Source of the DNA: an uncultured Acetatifactor sp.
Lineage (GTDB): Bacteria; Bacillota; Clostridia; Lachnospirales; Lachnospiraceae
Direction: 5' to 3'
NCBI GenBank assembly: GCA_947625255.1
Contig: CANQNT010000010.1
Span: forward strand, 1-64,000
Length of the DNA stretch: 64,000 bases
The notes beneath the pieces were generated by a model that made no database searches, was not told the origin of the DNA, and saw only the letters and a list, made by a program, of their open reading frames with translations. Every line of letters starts with the position of its first letter. Position 1 is the first letter of the stretch. Shown in pieces: positions 25,676-32,871 of the stretch. The translations under genes and the position numbers were made by a program.

Positions 25676-27727
25676 ATGAGGAAGCGAGTTAAGTTAAAGG
25701 GTCGCATTAAGACATTTACCAAGTTCAGTATTTATCTGGGCATTCTTTTGCTTTTGATGAATGTCGCGGTATTCCTTCTGGATTATCGCGCGGGGATTGT
25801 CTTGGCGTTTTTTACCATATTTTATTTTGCCGTGACCTTGTCTCTTTATTTTTATAATAAGCCGGTCATTATCAATGAGTTGGTCAGCTTTGCCACGGAA
25901 TACGGCCAGATTCAAAGAAAGCTCCTGCGGGAGTTGGATTTGCCATATGCGCTTTTGGATGATTCCGGTAAGGTGATTTGGACGAATATGGCTTTTGAGC
26001 AGGTGATTCATCAGCCCAAAGGCTATAACCGATCTATCACGACATTGTTCCCGTCCATTACCAAGGACAGACTTCCCGCCGAGGGCGGCGTCGATGAGGC
26101 CCAATACGACCTTCAGTATGATGGGGGAGAGTATGTCGCCAAGTTTAAGATGATTTCGCTCAGGGAAATGGCCGAGCATAGCAGTATGATTGAGGCCAGG
26201 GATTATAATGGCTACCTGGTGGCGGTTTATCTGTTTGATGAGACCGCGCTTCATATCGCCTTACAGGAGGTGGACGACCAGAGCCTTGCGGTGGGCATGA
26301 TTTATCTGGATAATTACGAAGAGGCGTTGGACAGTGTGGAAGAAGTACGGCGCTCCCTTCTGATCGCGTTGATCGACCGAAAGGTCAACAAATATATTTC
26401 CGCCCAGGACGGCATCTGTAAAAAGCTGGAAAAAGATAAATACCTGGTGATTTTGCGTAAGAAGTCGCTGGCACAGCTGCAGGAGTCGCGCTTTGATTTG
26501 CTGGAGGATGTGAAGACGGTCAATATCGGCAATGAAATGGCTGTGACCATAAGCATTGGCGTAGGCTACAATGGCCTGACTTATGCCCAGAATTACGAAT
26601 TTGCCCGCAACGCCATTGATTTGGCTCTGGGGCGCGGAGGCGACCAGGCAGTGCTGAAGACTCCGGAAAGCGTTACTTATTATGGGGGGAAAAGTCCGCA
26701 GGTGGAGAAGAACACCCGTGTCAAGGCCCGTGTCAAGGCCCATGCGCTGCGTGAGATCATTACTTCTAAGGATATGGTCATTGTCATGGGGCATGCAAGA
26801 CCGGACGTGGACTGCTTTGGGGCGGCGGTCGGTATCTGCAAGATTGCCCAGACCCTGGGACGCAAGTCCCATATTGTTTTGAATGAGGTTCCCGCCTCCA
26901 TTCAGGCGTTGGTGTCCTTGTTCCGCAACAATCCGGAGTATGACGGCGACATGATTGTGGGCAGCCAACAGGCGATTGAGCTGGCGGGCAGCAATACGGT
27001 GCTGGTCGTGGTGGATGTCAATAAGCCTTCTATTACGGAATGTCCGGAATTGCTTCATTATTGTAAGTCCGTGGTGGTTCTGGATCATCACAGGCAGGGA
27101 ACGGAAACCATTGAAAATGCCACCTTGTCCTATGTGGAGCCTTATGCTTCCTCCACATGTGAGATGGTTTCGGAGATTTTGCAATATACTTACGACAATA
27201 TTAAGATACGTTCGGAAGAAGCCGATTGTATGTATGCCGGTATCGTTATCGATACCAATAATTTCATGAGCAAGGCGGGTGTGCGGACGTTCGAGGCGGC
27301 GGCGTTCCTGCGGCGCAATGGTGCGGACGTGACGAGGGTACGCAAGCTGTTCCGTGAGGATGCCCTGGAATACAAGGCCCGTGCGGACGCGGTGAGCCAG
27401 GCGGAGATTTACAAGCAGTATTTTGCGATTTCCGTTTGTACCACGGAAGATTTGCCCAGTCCTACCGTGATCGGCGCCCAGGCGGCCAATGAGCTTCTGA
27501 ATATCAAGGGCATCAAGGCCAGCTTTGTAATGACGCCTTTTCAGGGCAGGATTTATGTCAGCGCCCGTTCCATTGACGAGGTCAATGTACAGGTATTGAT
27601 GGAACGGATGGGCGGCGGTGGTCATATGAGTATCGCGGCGTGTCAGTTGGAGGGAACCAATCTGCCGGAAGCCATTGGATACTTGAAACGTACAATAGAT
27701 AGTATGCTGGAAAATGGCGAGCTATGA
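25676..27727 (+). CDS. gdpP: Cyclic-di-AMP phosphodiesterase GdpP (YybT), DHH/DHHA1
   Basis: The 683-residue membrane protein has two N-terminal helices (about 15-57), a PAS-like domain, a degenerate GGDEF domain and the DHH domain. The last contains MGHARPDVDCFG (near 369), VVVDVNKPS and VVLDHHRQG (near 470). A DHHA1 domain ends with MGGGGHMS near residue 646. It cleaves c-di-AMP to pApA and so sets osmotic and wall homeostasis. It lies directly before rplI and dnaB, the standard Firmicutes order. Confidence 0.95.
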   Translation: MRKRVKLKGRIKTFTKFSIYLGILLLLMNVAVFLLDYRAGIVLAFFTIFYFAVTLSLYFYNKPVIINELVSFATEYGQIQRKLLRELDLPYALLDDSGKVIWTNMAFEQVIHQPKGYNRSITTLFPSITKDRLPAEGGVDEAQYDLQYDGGEYVAKFKMISLREMAEHSSMIEARDYNGYLVAVYLFDETALHIALQEVDDQSLAVGMIYLDNYEEALDSVEEVRRSLLIALIDRKVNKYISAQDGICKKLEKDKYLVILRKKSLAQLQESRFDLLEDVKTVNIGNEMAVTISIGVGYNGLTYAQNYEFARNAIDLALGRGGDQAVLKTPESVTYYGGKSPQVEKNTRVKARVKAHALREIITSKDMVIVMGHARPDVDCFGAAVGICKIAQTLGRKSHIVLNEVPASIQALVSLFRNNPEYDGDMIVGSQQAIELAGSNTVLVVVDVNKPSITECPELLHYCKSVVVLDHHRQGTETIENATLSYVEPYASSTCEMVSEILQYTYDNIKIRSEEADCMYAGIVIDTNNFMSKAGVRTFEAAAFLRRNGADVTRVRKLFREDALEYKARADAVSQAEIYKQYFAISVCTTEDLPSPTVIGAQAANELLNIKGIKASFVMTPFQGRIYVSARSIDEVNVQVLMERMGGGGHMSIAACQLEGTNLPEAIGYLKRTIDSMLENGEL

Positions 27728-27760
27728 GTCTTTTTTCATAGAAGATAGAAAGGAGATACT

Positions 27761-28207
27761 ATGAAAATTATTTTACTCCAGGATGATAAAAAGATGGGCA
27801 AAAAGGGGGATGTCATCGAAGTCAGCGAGGGTTATGCCAGAAACTTTATTTTGCCCAGAAAGATTGGCGTGGAGGCAACGGCCAAGAATCTTAATGATCT
27901 GAAATTAAAGAAGGCCAGCGAGGCAAAGCGGGCACAGGAGCAGTTGGAGGCCGCCAAGGCTCTGGCGGAAGCTCTTTCTGACAAGCAGATCGAGGTCAGG
28001 ATCAAGGCCGGAGAGAATGGCAAGGCTTTTGGTTCCGTTTCCAGCAAGGAAATCGCGGCGGCCTGCAAAGAGCAGTACGGTATTGAAATTGACAAAAAAA
28101 AGATTCAACTGGCGGAAAGTCTCAAGACCTTTGGATCTCATGAAGTGGGGGTTAAGCTGCATCCCAGTGTGACCGCGAAGCTGACCGTCAGGGTCATGGA
28201 GGCGTAA
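27761..28207 (+). CDS. rplI: 50S ribosomal protein L9
   Basis: The 148-residue protein has the L9 N-terminal motif MKIILLQDDKKMGKKGDVIE followed by GYARNFILPRK, a long central helix and the C-terminal domain ending KLTVRVMEA. AAAGGAG is 6 bases before the ATG. It is cotranscribed with gdpP and dnaB. Confidence 0.96.
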   Translation: MKIILLQDDKKMGKKGDVIEVSEGYARNFILPRKIGVEATAKNLNDLKLKKASEAKRAQEQLEAAKALAEALSDKQIEVRIKAGENGKAFGSVSSKEIAAACKEQYGIEIDKKKIQLAESLKTFGSHEVGVKLHPSVTAKLTVRVMEA

Positions 28208-28241
28208 GCATTCGGCTGATCGTCAGAAAGGGTGAAGACTT

Positions 28242-29579
28242 ATGCCTACAATGGAAGAAGCCGTACTTAAGAGAGTATTGCCTCAAAATCTGGAAGCAGA
28301 ACGATCGGTTATTGGTTCCATGATGATGGATCTGCAGGCCATTATAGATGCCTCGGAGATGATCACCGGGGAGGATTTTTATCAAAGGCAGTATGGGGTT
28401 GTCTTTGACACCATGGTGGAGTTACATGAGCAGGGCAGACCGGTGGATGTGGTCACTTTACAAGATCGCCTGCGCGAGAAAGATGTACCGCCGGAGATCA
28501 GCAGTCTGGAGTTCATGCGGGACGTGATGACATCGACCTTTACCTCGGCCAATGTGAAGTATTACGCGGCCATCGTGGCGGAGAAATCCACTTTGCGTAA
28601 GCTGATCCGGCTGAATGAAGAGATCGCCAATAATTGCTATGCGGGTAAGGAAAGCCTCAACGATATTCTGGAGGATACGGAAAAAAAGATTTTCCAGTTG
28701 GTACAGAAGCGCAACGTGGGAGATTATGTTCCGATCAGGCAGATTGTCATGAATGTCATGAACAAGATCGAGATGGCTTCCCGCAATAAGGGAGCTGTTA
28801 CGGGGGTTCCTACCGGTTTCGTGGATCTGGATTACCGTACCGCGGGGATGCAGCCTTCGGATCTGATTCTGATTGCCGCGAGACCTTCCATGGGCAAGAC
28901 CGCCTTTATTTTGAATATTGCGGAATATGTGGCGTTCAAGCAGGATAAGACCGTGGCGATTTTCAGTTTGGAGATGAGTAAGGAGCAGATTGTAAACCGT
29001 TTGTTTTCCATGGAATCCCGTGTGGATTCCCAGCATTTGCGCACAGGTCAGTTAAACGATGGTGAATGGGAGAAATTGATTGAGAGCGCGGGTGTCATAG
29101 GCAAGTCCAAGCTGATCGTTGATGATACGCCGGGGATCACGGTTTCCGAGCTACGCAGTAAATGCCGCAAGTTCAAGCTGGAAAATGATTTGTCCATGGT
29201 TATGATCGACTACCTGCAGCTGATGACGGGAAACGGTCGGGCCGAATCCAGACAGCAGGAGGTTTCTGATATTTCCCGTTCCTTAAAGGCCGTGGCAAGG
29301 GAGCTGGGGGTTCCCGTGATCGCTTGTTCCCAGCTGAGCAGAGCCGTGGAACAGCGGCCGGATCATCGTCCCATGCTTTCCGACCTGCGGGATTCCGGGG
29401 CCATAGAGCAGGATGCGGATGTGGTCATGTTCCTTTACCGTGATGAATATTACCATAAAGACACTGAGAAAAAGGACATTATGGAGGTCATTATCGCCAA
29501 ACAGAGAAACGGCCCTATTGGGACGGTGGAGCTGGCGTATCTGCCGATGTTCACCAAGGTCGCTAATTTACAGAAATAA
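28242..29579 (+). CDS. dnaB: Replicative DNA helicase DnaB
   Basis: The 445-residue protein has the N-terminal DnaB domain (LPQNLEAERSVIGSMM) and the RecA-like motor: Walker A ARPSMGKTAF near residue 213, Walker B MIDYLQLM near residue 325, then SQLSRAVEQRPDHRPMLSDL, LRDSGAIEQDADVV and IIAKQRNGP. It unwinds DNA at the replication fork. It is the last gene before a strong terminator at 29628-29657. Confidence 0.96.
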   Translation: MPTMEEAVLKRVLPQNLEAERSVIGSMMMDLQAIIDASEMITGEDFYQRQYGVVFDTMVELHEQGRPVDVVTLQDRLREKDVPPEISSLEFMRDVMTSTFTSANVKYYAAIVAEKSTLRKLIRLNEEIANNCYAGKESLNDILEDTEKKIFQLVQKRNVGDYVPIRQIVMNVMNKIEMASRNKGAVTGVPTGFVDLDYRTAGMQPSDLILIAARPSMGKTAFILNIAEYVAFKQDKTVAIFSLEMSKEQIVNRLFSMESRVDSQHLRTGQLNDGEWEKLIESAGVIGKSKLIVDDTPGITVSELRSKCRKFKLENDLSMVMIDYLQLMTGNGRAESRQQEVSDISRSLKAVARELGVPVIACSQLSRAVEQRPDHRPMLSDLRDSGAIEQDADVVMFLYRDEYYHKDTEKKDIMEVIIAKQRNGPIGTVELAYLPMFTKVANLQK

Positions 29580-29627
29580 GGACCGGCATGGGCGTGATTT
29601 ACACAAGAATGATGGAATACGAAAGAG

Positions 29628-29657
29628 GACAAGCTTTAAAGGAGCTTGTCTTTTTTT
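29628..29657 (+). terminator. Terminator after dnaB
   Basis: GACAAGCT (29628-29635) pairs with AGCTTGTC (29643-29650), followed by seven T residues. Confidence 0.85.
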
Positions 29658-29692
29658 GTCATATGGAAAAAGGGAAAGAAAGGGGAATTCAC

Positions 29693-31135
29693 ATGGACAA
29701 TTTTCTGATGATTTCGGATGCGGCAAAAGAGGTACAAGTGGAGAGTCATGTCCTGCGGTATTGGGAGGAAGAACTGCACCTTCCCATCCATCGGAACGAA
29801 CTGGGGCATCGTTATTATACCAAAGAAGACGTAGAGCGGTTTAAACAGATCAAGGGCATGAAAGAAAGGGGACTACAGTTGAAAGCAATCAAGATGATTT
29901 TGAAAGACGGAAAAATCGATGTTATGCTGCCGGAGGATGAAAAAGAGGCTTTAAAGCGTCAGGAAGAGGAAAGAGACAGACAGGCGCGTCAGGAGCGCGG
30001 GGAAGAAGGGGAGAGCGGGGAAACAGCGTATAATGGTGGAAAGACAGAGGCAGGCGCTGTGGGATCCGATGGGGGAAATACAAATGTTGCCCTGAATGTA
30101 GCGGAGAGAGAAGAGCGGGGGATGGTCGCTGAGTCGCGGGAAGAAAAGGCCAGAAGACTGCAGTGGCTATTACAGCAGCTGATTCGAGATACGCTGCAGG
30201 AAAATAATAAGGAACTGAGCCGTGAGATCCGGGAAAGCGTTGTTAAAGAGTTGGATTACCAATTTCGGATGCAGGAAGAGCGTGACGAGGAACGGGACCA
30301 CAAGCGCGAGGAACGGGATGAACTTCATTACCAGAAGCTGGATGAGCTGCTTCGCAGGAAGAGTCGTCGATTGAAAGCGTCAGGGAGGGGCGAGAGACCT
30401 GACGTGGGAGAAAGGAAAACGCGTGAGGATGATTCTTTGGCTATGACGCAAAAGGCCCGAACCGCTGAACTGCGGAAAAGCCGCCAGGAAAGGCGGGAGG
30501 AGAAGAAAAGAGCCCGTGCGGAGAAACGTCTGCTGGCGGAGGAACAGGCCAGAGTGAAGGTACAGGCTCGTGAGGAGGAAAAGGCACGGCAGAAGGAGCA
30601 GGCGCAGAAAGCGAAAGAAGAAGCTTTGGCCCGGGCAGAGGAAAAGGCTAAGGAAAAAGAGGCGGCGAAGAAAAAGGAGCAAGAGGAGGCAAAAGCACGG
30701 GAAGAGGCAAAATTAATGGAGAAAGAGAGGGTAAAAGCGGAGGCGCGAGAAAGGGCGGAAGCAAAAATCAGGGAACGGGAAGAGGCAAAGGAAAAAAAGA
30801 AAGAGCAGGAAGAAGCGAAAGCGAAAGCGCGAAAAGAGGCGAAAGCAAAGGAAAGAGAGGAGATAAGAGCGAAAGAAGAGGCAAAAGCGAGAGAAAGAGC
30901 AGAATCGTTGGAAATAGGAGGAAAACGAAAGCATAAAAAGGCGCAGATCAGTGCTGAGAGCATCGAGGCAAAAAAAGCCCGCATGAGAGCCGCGGTGAAA
31001 GCGGATGATCAGAAGCGGGAAATAAATGCTGAGGAGGATGTTGAAGACTATGAGTCTCTGAATGATGAAATCGATACATATAAAGTGATCGATATGCCCC
31101 AAAAGAACAAAAGAAAAAGGCATTTCAGAAGATGA
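29693..31135 (+). CDS. MerR-type helix-turn-helix protein with a long charged coiled-coil tail
   Basis: Residues 1-80 form a MerR-like winged helix (SDAAKEVQVESHVLRYWEEE, then LGHRYYTKEDVERFKQIKGM). The next 400 residues are almost entirely Ala, Lys, Glu and Arg. Near 260-430 they include dense KEE/KAR/REE heptad-like runs predicted to be a single long helix or coiled coil. No ligand-binding domain is visible. The frame is open to 29588, but that start would place the dnaB terminator inside the gene, so ATG 29693 (AAAGGGG upstream) is chosen. A chromosome-organisation or scaffold role is possible but not shown. Confidence 0.8.
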   Translation: MDNFLMISDAAKEVQVESHVLRYWEEELHLPIHRNELGHRYYTKEDVERFKQIKGMKERGLQLKAIKMILKDGKIDVMLPEDEKEALKRQEEERDRQARQERGEEGESGETAYNGGKTEAGAVGSDGGNTNVALNVAEREERGMVAESREEKARRLQWLLQQLIRDTLQENNKELSREIRESVVKELDYQFRMQEERDEERDHKREERDELHYQKLDELLRRKSRRLKASGRGERPDVGERKTREDDSLAMTQKARTAELRKSRQERREEKKRARAEKRLLAEEQARVKVQAREEEKARQKEQAQKAKEEALARAEEKAKEKEAAKKKEQEEAKAREEAKLMEKERVKAEARERAEAKIREREEAKEKKKEQEEAKAKARKEAKAKEREEIRAKEEAKARERAESLEIGGKRKHKKAQISAESIEAKKARMRAAVKADDQKREINAEEDVEDYESLNDEIDTYKVIDMPQKNKRKRHFRR

Positions 31136-31141
31136 AATGCC
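31119..31141. terminator. Hairpin at the end of the MerR-like gene
   Basis: GGCATTTCA (31119-31127) pairs with TGAAATGCC (31133-31141). The stop codon at 31133-31135 is inside the stem. An A-run upstream gives a T-tract on the minus strand, so it can also end the convergent ferredoxin transcript. Confidence 0.7.
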
Positions 31142-31184
31142 TTACAAAAGTCCTGCGCAGTTAACCGCGCCGACTGTATGAGGA

Positions 31185-31355
31185 TTACTCCTCGGAAATC
31201 GTGCCTACAGGGCAGGTGCCTGCGCAGGAACCGCAGCTGATGCACTTATCGGGATCGATTTCGAATTTGCCGTCACCCATGCTGATCGCTCCAACGGGAC
31301 ACTGTGCCTCGCAGGCGCCGCAGCATACGCAGGAATCGCCGATTACAAATGCCAT
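31185..31355 (-). CDS. 2[4Fe-4S] ferredoxin
   Basis: The 56-residue protein has two clostridial-type cluster motifs, CVCCGACEAQCP and CISCGSCAGTCP, and nothing else. It carries low-potential electrons in the cytoplasm. ATG 31355 is chosen because AGGAGG lies about 8 bases upstream; the frame is open 13 codons further. It lies downstream of pflA but has its own promoter. It is a possible electron donor to the radical-SAM activase, which is inference. Confidence 0.92.
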   Translation of the reverse strand: MAFVIGDSCVCCGACEAQCPVGAISMGDGKFEIDPDKCISCGSCAGTCPVGTISEE

Positions 31356-31405
31356 AATACTTATCCTCCTTTTATATGAATAGCTTTTCATCAATAACTG
31401 TTTTC

Positions 31406-31434
31406 ATTTTAATATAAAATCATGCCGCTGACAA
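31406..31434 (-). promoter_or_regulatory. Promoter of the ferredoxin gene
   Basis: On the minus strand, TTGTCA (complement 31429-31434) and TAAAAT (complement 31406-31411) are 17 bases apart. Confidence 0.65.
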
Positions 31435-31463
31435 GACCTAAATAGAAAAATTTGAGGAGGACT

Positions 31464-32225
31464 TTATTGCTTCTGAGCAAGCTCCTCGCGGCGTTTGTGG
31501 ATGCCATTCAAAATGACTTGCTTCTTTTCGATGGCTTTATTCTGGTTCATGGCGGGAACACCCTTGAGCCTGTAAGGGATTCCAAGCTTTTCGTATTTGC
31601 TCACACCCATGGTATGATAGGGCAGCACGTCCAGAGCTTTCAAATTGTTGAATTGTCCAATGAAGTAGCCCAGTTCAAAAAGATATTTGTCATCGTCCGT
31701 GATGCCGGGTACAACCACATGTCGAATCCACATGGGAACATGTCTGGCATCCAGATAAGCCGCGAATTCCAAAATCCCCTTGTTGGGTTGAGAGGTCAGT
31801 TCTTTATGCTTTTCAGGGTTAATATGCTTGATATCCAACATTACCAGGTCCGTCAGAGACATCAGACGGTCTATTTTTTCCATCACGAAAGCGTTGTCAG
31901 GATTGAATGCAATGCCGGAGGTATCGATGCAGGTGTGAATATTCTTTTCCTTGGCCAGGGTAAACAAATCAATCATGAAATCAAGCTGCATCAATGGCTC
32001 ACCGCCCGTGACGGTGATGCCGCCGCCCTTGTAGAAGCTGATATTGCGCTCGTATTGCTCAATGAGATAAGCGGGCTCCATCAGTGTCCCGGCGTTCATT
32101 TCCCAGGTGTCCGGGTTGTGGCAGTAAGCGCAGCGCATTGGACAGCCCTGAACGAAGATAACAAAACGGACACCGGGACCGTCCACGGTGCCGAAACTTT
32201 CAAGAGAGTGGATTCTTCCTTGCAT
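31464..32225 (-). CDS. pflA: Pyruvate formate-lyase activating enzyme (radical SAM)
   Basis: The 253-residue enzyme has the SAM-cluster motif in CPMRCAYCHNPDTW, the GGGITVTGGEPLMQ SAM-binding loop and HVPMWIRHVVVPGITDD near the C-terminus. It installs the glycyl radical on pyruvate formate-lyase. Here its target loop is on a separate small protein (32310-32552). ATG 32225 matches the family start MQGRIHSLESFG with GAAAGGAAAG upstream; the frame is open nine codons further into a hairpin. Confidence 0.94.
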   Translation of the reverse strand: MQGRIHSLESFGTVDGPGVRFVIFVQGCPMRCAYCHNPDTWEMNAGTLMEPAYLIEQYERNISFYKGGGITVTGGEPLMQLDFMIDLFTLAKEKNIHTCIDTSGIAFNPDNAFVMEKIDRLMSLTDLVMLDIKHINPEKHKELTSQPNKGILEFAAYLDARHVPMWIRHVVVPGITDDDKYLFELGYFIGQFNNLKALDVLPYHTMGVSKYEKLGIPYRLKGVPAMNQNKAIEKKQVILNGIHKRREELAQKQ

Positions 32226-32247
32226 AGACGTTCTTTCCTTTCTAAAG

Positions 32248-32280
32248 AACACCCGGAAAGAAAACTCTTTCCGGGTGCCG
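32248..32280 (-). terminator. Strong hairpin between the glycyl-radical subunit gene and pflA
   Basis: CACCCGGAAAGA (32250-32261) and TCTTTCCGGGTG (32266-32277) form a perfect 12-bp stem with a 4-base loop. There is only a weak T-run after it on the minus strand, so partial termination or mRNA end-protection that lowers pflA relative to the structural genes is likely. Confidence 0.7.
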
Positions 32281-32309
32281 ATTGATCGATGTTATCCGTC
32301 AATGAGGAC

Positions 32310-32552
32310 TTAGAGACTCTCATGGAAGGTACGGGAGATAACGTCAGCCTGCTGTTCCGGTGTCAGCTTGATGAAGTTTACGGCATAGCCGGAAACACGG
32401 ATGGTCAGCTGGGGATAATTCTCGGGATGCTTCTGAGCATCCAGCAGAGTATCTCTGTTCAATACATTTACGTTAAGATGATGGCCGCCCTTTGTTGCGT
32501 AACCGTCAAGTAAGGATACAAGGTTGTCAACCTGTGCAGAATTAGATGCCAT
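32310..32552 (-). CDS. grcA: Stand-alone glycyl-radical domain subunit of pyruvate formate-lyase (GrcA-like)
   Basis: The 80-residue protein is the complete C-terminal domain of a pyruvate formate-lyase. It reads [36 protein letters not shown], the radical loop RVSGYAVNF with its glycine, and [12 protein letters not shown]. coli GrcA (YfiD) has the same form but serves as a spare for oxygen-damaged PflB. Here the large subunit lacks this domain, so this protein should be the essential radical-bearing subunit. AGGAGG lies about 9 bases before the ATG. Confidence 0.93.
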   Translation of the reverse strand: MASNSAQVDNLVSLLDGYATKGGHHLNVNVLNRDTLLDAQKHPENYPQLTIRVSGYAVNFIKLTPEQQADVISRTFHESL

Positions 32553-32584
32553 GATATTTTCCTCCTATTTCATAGTTTTGTTGG

Positions 32585-32614
32585 TCCGCCGGGAAACGAT
32601 GTGTCCCCGGCGGA
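32585..32614 (-). promoter_or_regulatory. GC-rich intercistronic hairpin in the pfl operon
   Basis: TCCGCCGGG (32585-32593) pairs with CCCGGCGGA (32606-32614) in the gap between the two small genes. There is no T-tract on the minus strand, so it is more likely an mRNA-stability element than a terminator. Confidence 0.6.
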
Positions 32615-32628
32615 TAAGCGGGCCGGGT

Positions 32629-32832
32629 TTATTGGTAATCATCCAGACCCTGATGAAGAGTGGGTACACTGCAGGCCAACGGAGTTCTTGAGCAGTCCGT
32701 ACAGCCAAGTGTCTGAACATTCCTTGATTGCTGACTGTTCACATCAAAGTCCACGTTGACGTGGCCGGTGCCGTTTGCCATGCCGGAGTCCAACAGCTTG
32801 ACCAGATCTTCAATTGCCATGTTCTCGTCCAT
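32629..32832 (-). CDS. PFL C-terminal-domain paralogue with a cysteine-rich tail replacing the radical loop
   Basis: The first half, MAIEDLVKLLDSGMANGTGH followed by VNVDFDV, parallels the start of the adjacent radical subunit ([20 protein letters not shown]). Where the radical loop would come, the protein turns into a 30-residue tail with QTLGCTDCSRTPLACSVPTL and stops at 67 residues. There is no RVSGY glycine, so it cannot carry the radical. GAGGAGG lies 8 bases before its ATG and it keeps a full open frame, so it is probably translated. A chaperone-like, metal-binding or radical-quenching role at the same docking surface is conceivable. I know of no described function. Confidence 0.8.
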   Translation of the reverse strand: MDENMAIEDLVKLLDSGMANGTGHVNVDFDVNSQQSRNVQTLGCTDCSRTPLACSVPTLHQGLDDYQ

Positions 32833-32871
32833 AATGTGCCTCCTCTCAATATGGCTTAAAAAGTATTTATA

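Noticed and set aside
26261..27625. 454-codon minus-strand frame opposite gdpP
   Set aside because: It is an antisense shadow of gdpP created by its codon usage; no family features are visible.
30328..30984. Ser/Phe/Ala-rich minus-strand frame of 218 codons
   Set aside because: It is the complement of the Lys/Glu/Arg-rich MerR tail; the membrane-like look is only complementarity.
32310..32552. Idea that the split PFL is a sequencing frameshift
   Set aside because: The radical domain has its own start and AGGAGG, and another gene with its own ribosome site lies between it and the large subunit.
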